Source: Rubrobacter_F sp035642415
GTDB lineage: Bacteria > Actinomycetota > Rubrobacteria > Rubrobacterales > Rubrobacteraceae
Assembly (NCBI GenBank): GCA_035642415.1
Contig: DASQSI010000306.1
Coordinates: 1 to 12,302, forward strand
Direction: 5' to 3'
Length of the DNA stretch: 12,302 nucleotides
The position numbers and the translations under genes are program-made. Shown here one piece after another: positions 6,579 through 12,302 of this stretch. The notes beneath the pieces are model-generated. The model made no database searches. It had not been told where the DNA came from and was given only the letters and a program-made list of their open reading frames with translations. Positions within the stretch are counted from its first letter, which is position 1. The number at the start of each line of letters is the position of its first letter.

Positions 6579-7235
6579 ATTGATAACCCTTTCGGGCCGG
6601 AGAGACCGCCAATAACGCAGACAGCGATAGAGATCTCGACGCCAGAAGGTACGGTGCGTGGCGTCGTGCACCCTGCCGAAAACGCGCGAAGCGCGTTGGT
6701 GATGGTGGGAGGTGCGGGAGGCGGCATCCACGGACCAGCCAACTCCTACGAAGAGCTGGCTACGCGCCTGCAAGCGGAAGGCATAGCTGCCCTTCGTCTG
6801 GAGTATCGCAAACCAAATTACCTGGCCGCCTGCGTCTACGACGTCCTAGCGGGAATCGCTGCTCTCGACCAGCAGGGAATAAACAGGGTAGCGTTGCTGG
6901 GCTGGTCCTTCGGCGGCGCAGTGGTCATCAGTGCCGGCGCCGTATGCGATGCCAGCGTTGGAGTTGCTACCGTTGCGAGCCAGACGTCTGGCACCGGAGC
7001 CGTCGGGAAGCTATCTCCCAAGAGCTTGCTGCTTATTCACGGCACGGCAGACCAAGTGCTTCCCTATTCCCTCTCGGAGGACTTGTACGAGCGGGCGGAC
7101 GAACCGAAAGAACTGGTGCTTTATCTCGAAGATGGGCATGGCATAGAGCGCCACCGCTCCGAGATGCTTGAGAAACTGTATAGTTGGAGCAGTGACCTTC
7201 TGCTGATCAAAGCAGGTGCGGACGGTGTACAGTAG
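6579..7235 (+). CDS. Alpha/beta hydrolase family protein (start unresolved)
   Basis: The fold and triad are clear. An N-terminal strand EISTPEGTVRGVVHPAE leads to LVMVGGAGGG at the oxyanion region, then GWSFGG with nucleophile Ser at 6906-6908. Asp in HGTADQVLP (7050-7052) and His in EDGHGIERH (7137-7139) complete the triad. It resembles the dienelactone hydrolase-like proteins also seen at the left end of the window. The start is a problem: after the preceding stop at 6555 the frame has no ATG, GTG or TTG until GTG 6654, which would remove the first strand. ATT 6579, with GAGAAAGAG four bases upstream, is given here as the most upstream plausible initiator, but CTG 6564, GTG 6654 or a lost start are all possible. 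It is probably co-transcribed with the SDR gene. Substrate unknown. Confidence 0.75.
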   Translation: MDNPFGPERPPITQTAIEISTPEGTVRGVVHPAENARSALVMVGGAGGGIHGPANSYEELATRLQAEGIAALRLEYRKPNYLAACVYDVLAGIAALDQQGINRVALLGWSFGGAVVISAGAVCDASVGVATVASQTSGTGAVGKLSPKSLLLIHGTADQVLPYSLSEDLYERADEPKELVLYLEDGHGIERHRSEMLEKLYSWSSDLLLIKAGADGVQ

Positions 7236-7263
7236 AGTGTAAGCAGATCCGGCAGGAGATACT

Positions 7264-7464
7264 ATGGACTTCAACCCCGAAGATGCACGGAAGTACTTGG
7301 AGGATGCCGATTACCCGGCCAGCAAGGAGGACCTGATCTCTACCGCCAAGAGCAACGGCGCCCCCGATGAGTTGATCGAGAGGATCGGAACGTTGGGCCG
7401 CGCCGAGTTCTCCGAGCCTGATGACGTCGTGGCGGAACTACGAGCTTCTCCTCACCCAACCTGA
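7264..7464 (+). CDS. DUF2795 family protein
   Basis: This 66-aa protein contains YLEDADYPASKEDLISTAK, then NGAPDELIERIGTLG and EFSEPDDVVAEL, the compact helical pattern of DUF2795, a small family common in actinobacteria. No molecular function is established. The ATG at 7264 has a good AGGAG (7254-7258) five bases upstream. It lies 28 bp downstream of the alpha/beta hydrolase and may end that transcription unit. A short hairpin follows 9 bp after the stop. Confidence 0.85.
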   Translation: MDFNPEDARKYLEDADYPASKEDLISTAKSNGAPDELIERIGTLGRAEFSEPDDVVAELRASPHPT

Positions 7465-7473
7465 TCGCCTGTC

Positions 7474-7489
7474 CTCGTGTTCGTACGAG
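7474..7489. terminator. Hairpin after DUF2795 gene
   Basis: CTCGT and ACGAG pair around a six-base loop just downstream of the TGA at 7462-7464. No T-run follows, and the loop side is itself near-palindromic (GTTCGTACGAGC, 7479-7490), so it could equally be a protein-binding site. Confidence 0.3.
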
Positions 7490-7545
7490 CCACGCGAGAC
7501 AAGTACACGTGTTGTTCCCACCGACGTCCGTGGGCCGCTCGCCCG

Positions 7546-7561
7546 CTTGAAGTACTTCAAG
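7546..7561. promoter_or_regulatory. 16-bp perfect palindrome upstream of recQ
   Basis: CTTGAAGTACTTCAAG is identical to its reverse complement over all 16 bases and ends 43 bp before the recQ ATG. A perfect, low-GC dyad in a high-GC genome is a good candidate operator for a dimeric regulator. It does not match the LexA box (GAAC-N4-GTTC). ACACGTGT (7505-7512) and GGCC-TCGTA-GGCC (7567-7579) are further symmetric elements in the same spacer. Confidence 0.5.
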
Positions 7562-7604
7562 AACTTGGCCTCGTAGGCCTGGTACGGCCGGTGTAGAGCG
7601 TACT

Positions 7605-9242
7605 ATGCCGCAGAACCGTATCGACCGCGTCGCCCGCGAGAGGTTTGGCCATCAGGAGCTTCGTCCCGGGCAAGGAGAGGCCATCCAGTCGGTTTTCGAG
7701 GGTCGCGACACGCTGGCTGTGATGCCCACCGGTTCGGGGAAGTCCGCCATTTACCAGATCGCGGCGCTAATGATCCCCGGTCCGACGGTGGTCATCTCTC
7801 CGCTGATCGCTTTGCAGCGAGACCAGGTCGAGAGCATCGAGGAGCAGGAGGCAGGTGGGGCGGCTGAGGTGAACTCCACCGTGCGGGAGGCTACTCGGCA
7901 AGAGGCCTTTGGGGATCTGGAAGGAGGGGACTTAGAGTTCCTGTTTGTCGCGCCCGAGCAGTTCAACGACGAGGAGACGCTGAACCGACTCCGGGAGGCG
8001 AAACCGTCGCTGTTTGTGGTCGATGAAGCGCACTGCATCAGCGAATGGGGCCACGATTTCCGGCCGGCCTATCTCAGGTTAGGTAGCGTGATCGAGGCGC
8101 TCGGTCACCCGACGGTGCTGGCGCTGACGGCCACCGCTTCGCCGCTCGTTCGCGAAGAGATAACGGAACGCCTCTGCATGCGCAGGCCTTGTGTGCTCGT
8201 GCACGGGTTTGACCGACCTAATATCTGGCTCGGCGTCGAAGCGTTCGGGGACGAATCAGCAAAGAAAAGAGCCCTGTTCAACCGCGTCAAAGGTGCCGAG
8301 TAGCCGGGCATCATCTACGCTGCTACCAGAAAGCACGCGGAGGAGATCGCCGAGGCCCTCCTGGAGGGTGGTCTGAAGGCCGTCTTTTACCACGGTGGTA
8401 TGAAGGCGGGGGAACGGGAGAGGGCTCAGGAGGCGTTTATGAATGACGAGGCGGAGGTCATCATCGGCACGACGGCGTTCGGGATGGGTGTCGACAAGGC
8501 GAACGTACGCTTCGTCTTCCACTACGACATCAGCGACTCGGTCGACTCGTACTACCAGGAGATCGGGCGAGCCGGACGTGACGGTGAAGCGGCCAAGGCT
8601 ATCCTGTTCTACCGGTCGAAGGATCTCGGCATACGTCGATTCTTCGCCGGTAGCGGTCAGGTGGAGTTCGAGGAGGTACAGCGGGTCGCCGCGGCGGTCG
8701 GGGAGCGCGAAGGGCCGGCTGACCCCGCGGACTTGCGAAAGGAGAGCGACCTCTCGCAGTCGAAGCTGATGACAGCGCTAGGCCGCTTGGAAGAGGTCGG
8801 CGTCGTCGAGATCCTGCCTACCGGCGAGGTGATCCGGGCCGAGCGGCACTCTGACTTGAGCGAAGCCTCTGAGGAGGCGGCTCGGATCCAGGGGCATCGC
8901 GAAGAGTTCGACCGGTCGCGCATAGAGATGATTCGCGGCTACGCCGAGGTGCGCGACTGCCGCCGAGAGTACCTGCTCAACTACTTCGGTGAGGAGTTCG
9001 ATGCCCCCTGTGGGTACTGCGACAACTGCGAGGCCGGCGTCGTGGTAGAGGAGGACGAAGAAGCCGAATCTTTCCCCATCAACAGCCGGGTAGCACACGA
9101 GAAGTGGGGTGAGGGCTTGGTCCAGCGCTACGAGGGCGATAAGATGGTTGTCCTCTTCGAGGAGGTCGGCTACAAGACCCTCGGGGTAGACCTTGTGACT
9201 GAGGGTGACCTGCTCAAGGTCGTAAGAAAGAAGCAAAGCTGA
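7605..9242 (+). pseudogene. recQ: RecQ-family DNA helicase interrupted by in-frame TAG
   Basis: One continuous frame of 545 codons encodes a full RecQ helicase except for TAG at 8301-8303 (codon 233). Before the stop: ELRPGQGEAI (motif 0), PTGSGKS (Walker A, 41-47), VVDEAHCISEWGHDFRP (DEAH, 140-143) and LTATAS. After it: IIYAATRKHAEE, GTTAFGMGVDK, QEIGRAGRDG (motif VI), four zinc-binding cysteines (RDC then CGYCDNC), a winged-helix region and a C-terminal Tudor-like tail (HEKWGEGLVQRY, GYKTLGVDLV) in place of a clear HRDC domain. The stop falls exactly between the two RecA-like lobes. A CAG-to-TAG change would explain it. Both halves are otherwise well conserved. Without readthrough the first product is 232 aa; the second half could restart only at ATG 8400, past motif IV, giving 280 aa. 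Its TGA overlaps the next ATG by one base. Confidence 0.85.
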
Positions 9243-9975
9243 TGCAGACGCTGGCAGCGGGATTCTGGGGTTTCGTTGGAGGTGTATCGCTCCTTATCGG
9301 GGCACTTCTAGGCCTCTACGCCGGCGCTTTTCAGTGAGTGATCTCTATCGTGATGGATATAGGAGCAGGGGTGCTGATCTCCTCTGTGGCCTTTGAGCTG
9401 ATGGACGAGGCCTACAAGGCATGAGGGTTTGATGCGGCTTCTGCCGGTCTACTTTTGGGGGCGCTACTCTACTTTGGGGCCGACTGGGCGGTGAGCCACC
9501 GCGGGGGCAAACACCGCAAGCGCTCGCAGGGCCAGCAGGAGGGAGGGTCTGCTACAGCGATCACCATAGGGGCACTCATGGACGGCATCCAGGAATCGGT
9601 GGCTATAGGGGTTAGCCTCATCGGAGGAGGGCGGTTGGGTTTGTGATGGTGGCGGCTGTATTCTTAAGCAACGTGCCCGAAGGGCTCTCGGCAGCGGCAG
9701 GGATGAAGGAGGCGGGGCGCACGACGAGTCACATACTGGGGCTATGGAGCGCGGTGGTGGGGATCTCTGCGCTAAGCGCGCTGTTTGGGTACCTGTTTCT
9801 GGCTGGGGCGCCAGAGGACTTGATCGCTGGCATTCAGGCGTTTGCTGCTGAGGCGATTCTCACGATGCTTGCGAGCACTATGATGCCCGAGGCCTACCAG
9901 GAAGGGGGGTCTGCGGTGGGAGTGGTGACTACGGTTGGCTTCTTGGTGGCTTTTATCCTGGGCAAGTTGGAGTAA
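9242..9975 (+). pseudogene. ZIP-like metal permease, broken by two TGA codons and a frameshift
   Basis: ATG 9242 overlaps the recQ TGA, so the two were translationally coupled. The frame reads MQTLAAGFWGFVGG through several membrane helices, but has TGA at 9335-9337 (after YAGAFQ) and TGA at 9422-9424 (after LMDEAYKA). It ends at TGA 9644-9646, while the protein clearly continues in the -1 frame from 9643 as VMVAAVFLSNVPEGL to ILGKLE at 9975. A one-base loss around GGTTTGTGATGG at 9638-9649 explains the shift. The helices, the NVPEGLSAAAGM and DGIQESVAIG motifs and the histidine/arginine-rich loop (HRGGKHRKRSQGQQ) match ZIP-family permeases of divalent metals. The usual PES motif proline is replaced by Gln in DGIQES, which also suggests relaxed selection. 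An intact protein is not expected. Confidence 0.8.
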
Positions 9976-10109
9976 GTTTTGGGCACCACTCATCTGGACG
10001 AATAACCGTAGCGCCCGAGCATGCCCTGATGGAGTCGAAACCCTAAAATCCACCGGGTCAGACAGGGGTTCGGTTTGCTTTAACATCCCAGAGGCGATAC
10101 TTATAGATT

Positions 10110-10481
10110 ATGGAAGAGTTTTTGGTCACGGCGGTAGGCTACCTGCGGATGACGATCGAGGCTATAGGGGCGGCCATTGTGGGGCTCGGAGCGTTGATGA
10201 CCACGTTCAGGTTCGTCCTGTCCTTTTTCGGGCTCAGTGAGTACACGAGCTCCGAGATCCGGCTGTATCTGGGGCGTTACCTGGCGCTGGGACTGGAGTT
10301 CCAGCTGGGGGCCGACATCCTCAGCACGGCGGTAGCCCCCACCATTAGCGACGTGGAGCTTCTGGCGGCCATTGCGGTTATCCGAACCGGACTCAACTAC
10401 TTCCTCTCGAAGGAGCTAGAGCGCGAGCGCAGGGAGGTGCCACCAAAACCGGAGGGCGGTGCTCTGCGCAGCGAGGGCTAG
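10110..10481 (+). CDS. DUF1622 family membrane protein (first copy)
   Basis: This 123-aa protein has three hydrophobic segments: about 13-40 (AIGAAIVGLGALMTTFRF), 54-75 (LGRYLALGLEFQLGADIL) and 83-99, then a charged, proline-containing tail rich in Arg and Glu. The core ALGLEFQLGADIL is the DUF1622 signature. The family is found in many bacteria as small inner-membrane proteins with no assigned role. ATG 10110 is the best start; GAGG is about 15 bases upstream, too far to be a strong ribosome-binding site. The following gene is a divergent paralogue only 3 bp away, so the two products probably assemble as a hetero-oligomer (inference). Confidence 0.88.
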   Translation: MEEFLVTAVGYLRMTIEAIGAAIVGLGALMTTFRFVLSFFGLSEYTSSEIRLYLGRYLALGLEFQLGADILSTAVAPTISDVELLAAIAVIRTGLNYFLSKELERERREVPPKPEGGALRSEG

Positions 10482-10484
10482 CCG

Positions 10485-10805
10485 ATGGATCTGTATCATG
10501 AGGTGCTGAACGTCATGCGGATGGCTGTATTGCTCGTAGGGAGCGTCGTGATCTTTGTCGGCCTCATGCAGGCGGCCCTCGAAGTTCTCCGGAGCGGGTC
10601 CGGCAGCTTGGTCGCCCTTAGGGTACTGCCTAACGTGGCCTTGGGACTAGAGTTCTTCGTCGGGGCTACCATCCTGAACCTGATCCTAAACCCTACCTGG
10701 ACGGCGGTGGCAACTACGGCCCTGACTATTCTGGTGCGCAAGCTCATAACCTTCTCTCTTGATCGCTCAGCGCAGGTTTATGTGGATGAGACGAGGGAAC
10801 CATGA
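10485..10805 (+). CDS. DUF1622 family membrane protein (second copy)
   Basis: The 106-aa protein shares the family core with its neighbour: ALGLEFFVGATIL here against ALGLEFQLGADIL there. It has three predicted membrane spans: residues about 12-33 (MAVLLVGSVVIFVGLMQAAL), 50-69 and 72-87. The N-terminus is short and the tail acidic. ATG 10485 has GAGGG seven bases upstream and lies 3 bp after the upstream stop, so translation is likely coupled. The paralogues are clearly diverged in sequence, so the duplication is old or the two were recruited as a pair. The stop TGA (10803-10805) overlaps an out-of-frame ATG, and the next gene starts at 10810. Confidence 0.88.
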   Translation: MDLYHEVLNVMRMAVLLVGSVVIFVGLMQAALEVLRSGSGSLVALRVLPNVALGLEFFVGATILNLILNPTWTAVATTALTILVRKLITFSLDRSAQVYVDETREP

Positions 10806-10809
10806 CCTC

Positions 10810-11121
10810 ATGAAAGACCTCGAGGGCGATTGGCGCGTCGAGCGTCTGAGCGGCCTGCTGCCACCGATGGTCGCTATCTGGAAGCGTATCCGCGACGGTC
10901 GGGGCTCGACCCGGCTTGGCCCGTTGCCTGGCGTGCCTTTCCGGCTTGAGCAGCGCGAGGGGTGTGTTGCATTGATCTACTACCCACCATTTTCGATGCT
11001 CGTCGACGAGCTGTGGATCCAGCCGGACGGCTCCTGGCTCGGACGATCGACGTTCGTCGGCCGCGAACTCGGGTGGTTCTGGTTGAAGAGGACGGCGCGG
11101 AGACGATTAGGTGCAGGATAG
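10810..11121 (+). CDS. Conserved-looking hypothetical protein, 103 aa
   Basis: I do not recognise this protein. It begins MKDLEGDWRVERLSGLLPP and has an alternation of short hydrophobic and turn segments (RLGPLPGVPFRLE, VALIYYPPFSMLVDELW, DGSWLGRSTFVG) suggesting a small beta-rich fold, possibly lipocalin- or START-like; that is only a resemblance. Tryptophans are numerous. The tail is strongly basic (KRTARRRLGAG). No signal peptide or membrane span is evident. The start at ATG 10810 has GAGGGA about eleven bases upstream; in-frame ATGs at 10780 and 10786 would overlap the DUF1622 gene. It lies 4 bp after that gene's stop and is probably in the same operon. Confidence 0.65.
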   Translation: MKDLEGDWRVERLSGLLPPMVAIWKRIRDGRGSTRLGPLPGVPFRLEQREGCVALIYYPPFSMLVDELWIQPDGSWLGRSTFVGRELGWFWLKRTARRRLGAG

Positions 11122-11152
11122 ATAGAACCAGGATTTAGGGAAGGACGAGGGT

Positions 11153-11527
11153 GTGCAATACCAGGAGTTCATCGAGCGGGTCCAGCAACGGGCCGGGCTC
11201 TCTTCGTTCGTCGCGGCGGAAGCGGCAACCCGTGCCACCCTCACGACGCTCGGAGAATACTTAACCGGAGGTGAAGGGCTCAACCTTGCCTCCCAGCTCC
11301 CGCAAGGACTGGCCGAGCCTCTCCGCCAACAGCCGCCGGAGCGTAGCAAGATCTTCTCGCTAAACGACTTCGTAGAGCTCGTCGGGGAGAAAGAAGGGGC
11401 AGGCTTCGAAGAAGCCTCGGCGCACGCTCACGCCGTCATGAGCGTTCTAGGGGAGGCCGTCTCAAAGGGTGAAATGGACGACGTACGCCGGCAGTTCCCG
11501 AGCGAGTTCGATCACTTCTTCGAGTAG
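11153..11527 (+). CDS. DUF2267 family protein
   Basis: The 124-aa protein matches DUF2267: MQYQEFIERVQQRAGLSS at the start, ATRATLTTLGEYLTGGEG, then LASQLPQGLAEPLRQ and the second half-repeat with FVELVGEKEGAGFEEASA and MDDVRRQFPSEFDHFFE. The family consists of two related helical halves and is common in actinobacteria and proteobacteria, often near stress genes; function is not established. The GTG start at 11153 has AAGGA (11141-11145) seven bases upstream. It follows the 103-aa gene by 31 bp on the same strand and ends 35 bp before the convergent asparaginase, with a hairpin between them. Confidence 0.9.
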   Translation: MQYQEFIERVQQRAGLSSFVAAEAATRATLTTLGEYLTGGEGLNLASQLPQGLAEPLRQQPPERSKIFSLNDFVELVGEKEGAGFEEASAHAHAVMSVLGEAVSKGEMDDVRRQFPSEFDHFFE

Positions 11528-11542
11528 TAGCTTCTTCTTTCG

Positions 11543-11561
11543 CCGGACGGGGAGCGTCCGG
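11543..11561. terminator. Hairpin between convergent DUF2267 and asparaginase genes
   Basis: CCGGACG and CGTCCGG form a perfect 7-bp GC-rich stem with loop GGGAG, 16 bp after the DUF2267 stop and 2 bp after the asparaginase stop. Its position suggests a bidirectional terminator. Neither strand has a T-run immediately after it; T-rich CTTCTTCTTT precedes it on the plus strand. It therefore resembles the U-less hairpins reported in actinobacteria. Confidence 0.5.
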
Positions 11562-11562
11562 A

Positions 11563-12302
11563 TCAGCCACCGTACCAGCCGTGGAACCCTTCAGCGACCT
11601 CCTCATTCGATGCTCCCGACCGGAGCAGCAGGGAGAGGAATAGACGCGCCTTCGGGCCGTTGAGCATCCCCGCGTTGATGAGCCCGCGCCCCAGCAGGTC
11701 CGTCTCGGAGCCGGGGAAGCCGTAGGTGTTCTTGAGAACCTCGCCGCTGCCGGTACGCGACGCCAGGACGACCGGTATCTTTCCTGCGAGCCTCTCCAAA
11801 GGTTCGACCATAGCCGAAGGCACGTGACCGGCACCGAACGCTTCGATCACGAGCCCCTCGTACCCCGATTCCCCGATTACCGGGAGCAGTCGCCCGTCGT
11901 CTCCGAGGGCTACGGTATAGAGGGCGACGGGACGGTCCTGGGTCTGCGCCGGAAGGTCGATGTGGTGGCGCTTCACGGGACGGGTAGCGATCCTTGCGCT
12001 ACCCTCAGAGATCCAACCTATCGGCCCGGTAAGCGGAGAGCGAAAGGTCGCAGGGTTTGAGGTGTGGGTCTTCTGCACGAAGCGGGCGGCGTGGATCTCA
12101 TCGATGAAAACAACGACGGTGCCAATGCCACGGGTCACCTCGCTGGCTGCGACCTGCACGGAGGCGAGCAGGTTCGCCGGGCCCTCGGCGCCAGGAAGAG
12201 TGGGGTTGCGCATTGCGCCCGTCACCACCACCGGGGCATCCTCGTCCACGAGCAGCTCCAGGACGAAAGCCGTCTCTTCTATGGTATCGGTGCCCTGGGT
12301 GA
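11563..12302 (-). CDS. L-asparaginase (5'-truncated)
   Basis: The minus-strand frame is open to the window edge; 245 residues plus stop are visible. It hydrolyses asparagine to aspartate and ammonia. The second catalytic block TQGTDTIEET is at the very start of the visible part, with the Thr-Asp pair, followed by VVVTGAMR and the segment FVQKTHTSNPATFRSP, which contains the active-site-linked Lys. The first catalytic Thr (TGGTI motif) lies outside the window. The C-terminal domain includes YEGLVIEAFGAGHVP and a dimer-type IPVVLASRTGSGEV segment. No signal peptide can be judged. It is convergent with the DUF2267 gene and separated by a hairpin. Type I cytoplasmic versus type II secreted cannot be decided from what is visible. 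Confidence 0.93.
   Translation of the reverse strand, partial: TQGTDTIEETAFVLELLVDEDAPVVVTGAMRNPTLPGAEGPANLLASVQVAASEVTRGIGTVVVFIDEIHAARFVQKTHTSNPATFRSPLTGPIGWISEGSARIATRPVKRHHIDLPAQTQDRPVALYTVALGDDGRLLPVIGESGYEGLVIEAFGAGHVPSAMVEPLERLAGKIPVVLASRTGSGEVLKNTYGFPGSETDLLGRGLINAGMLNGPKARLFLSLLLRSGASNEEVAEGFHGWYGG

Noticed and set aside
7479..7490. LexA/SOS box upstream of recQ
   Set aside because: GTTCGTACGAGC is symmetric but in the wrong order; the actinobacterial LexA box needs GAAC-N4-GTTC.
9335..9424. TGA codons in the permease as selenocysteine or recoded sense codons
   Set aside because: TGA terminates several intact genes here (1278, 4574, 5334, 7462, 10803), no obvious SECIS-like hairpin follows either codon, and a separate frameshift also breaks the gene.
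10021..10080. tRNA-like GGGGTTCGG segment before DUF1622
   Set aside because: No cloverleaf can be formed around it; there is no acceptor stem or anticodon arm.
1..12302. CRISPR array, insertion sequence or attachment site
   Set aside because: No regularly spaced repeats, transposase or integrase motifs, or matching terminal inverted repeats were seen.

Overview
This is a high-GC bacterial window that looks like an actinobacterium, most probably a Rubrobacter-like member of the Rubrobacteria. That is an inference from GTG/TTG starts, short intergenic gaps, small stress-associated DUF genes (DUF2795, DUF2267, tandem DUF1622), a GS39-type SDR and a RecQ with a C-terminal Tudor-like tail. No rRNA, tRNA, CRISPR array or insertion sequence was seen.

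Layout. (1) 1-1280: a 5'-truncated phosphoribosyltransferase overlaps an alpha/beta hydrolase of the dienelactone hydrolase type, resembling a split form of the PRTase-hydrolase fusion known from actinobacteria. (2) 1281-1918: a decayed minus-strand PlsC-type acyltransferase relic in three reading frames. (3) 1919-3911: a nucleotidyltransferase and a metallophosphoesterase in tight tandem, then a zinc-ribbon protein. (4) 4052-5336: an orphan lipoprotein and a YecE/DUF72 protein. (5) 5337-5658: a non-coding gap with possible gene remnants. (6) 5659-7464: a GS39-like SDR, a second alpha/beta hydrolase and a DUF2795 protein. (7) 7465-9975: a palindrome-rich spacer, a recQ helicase broken by an in-frame TAG, and a coupled ZIP-like permease broken by two TGA codons and a frameshift. 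(8) 10110-11527: two paralogous DUF1622 membrane proteins, an unknown 103-aa protein and a DUF2267 protein. (9) 11563-12302: a convergent, 5'-truncated L-asparaginase on the minus strand, separated from DUF2267 by a strong hairpin.

Functional reading. Most intact genes are single-step enzymes or small stress/envelope proteins rather than one pathway. The most system-like unit is the nucleotidyltransferase-metallophosphoesterase pair, which could put on and take off a nucleotide or phosphate group (inference). The other striking feature is how many reading frames are damaged: one amber in recQ, two opal codons and a shift in the permease, at least three shifts in the acyltransferase relic, a probable one-base loss at the start of hydrolase 1 and no normal start for hydrolase 2. 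TAG and TGA both terminate other genes here, so genome-wide recoding is unlikely. Genuine gene decay or sequence error are the two leading explanations, and raw reads would separate them.
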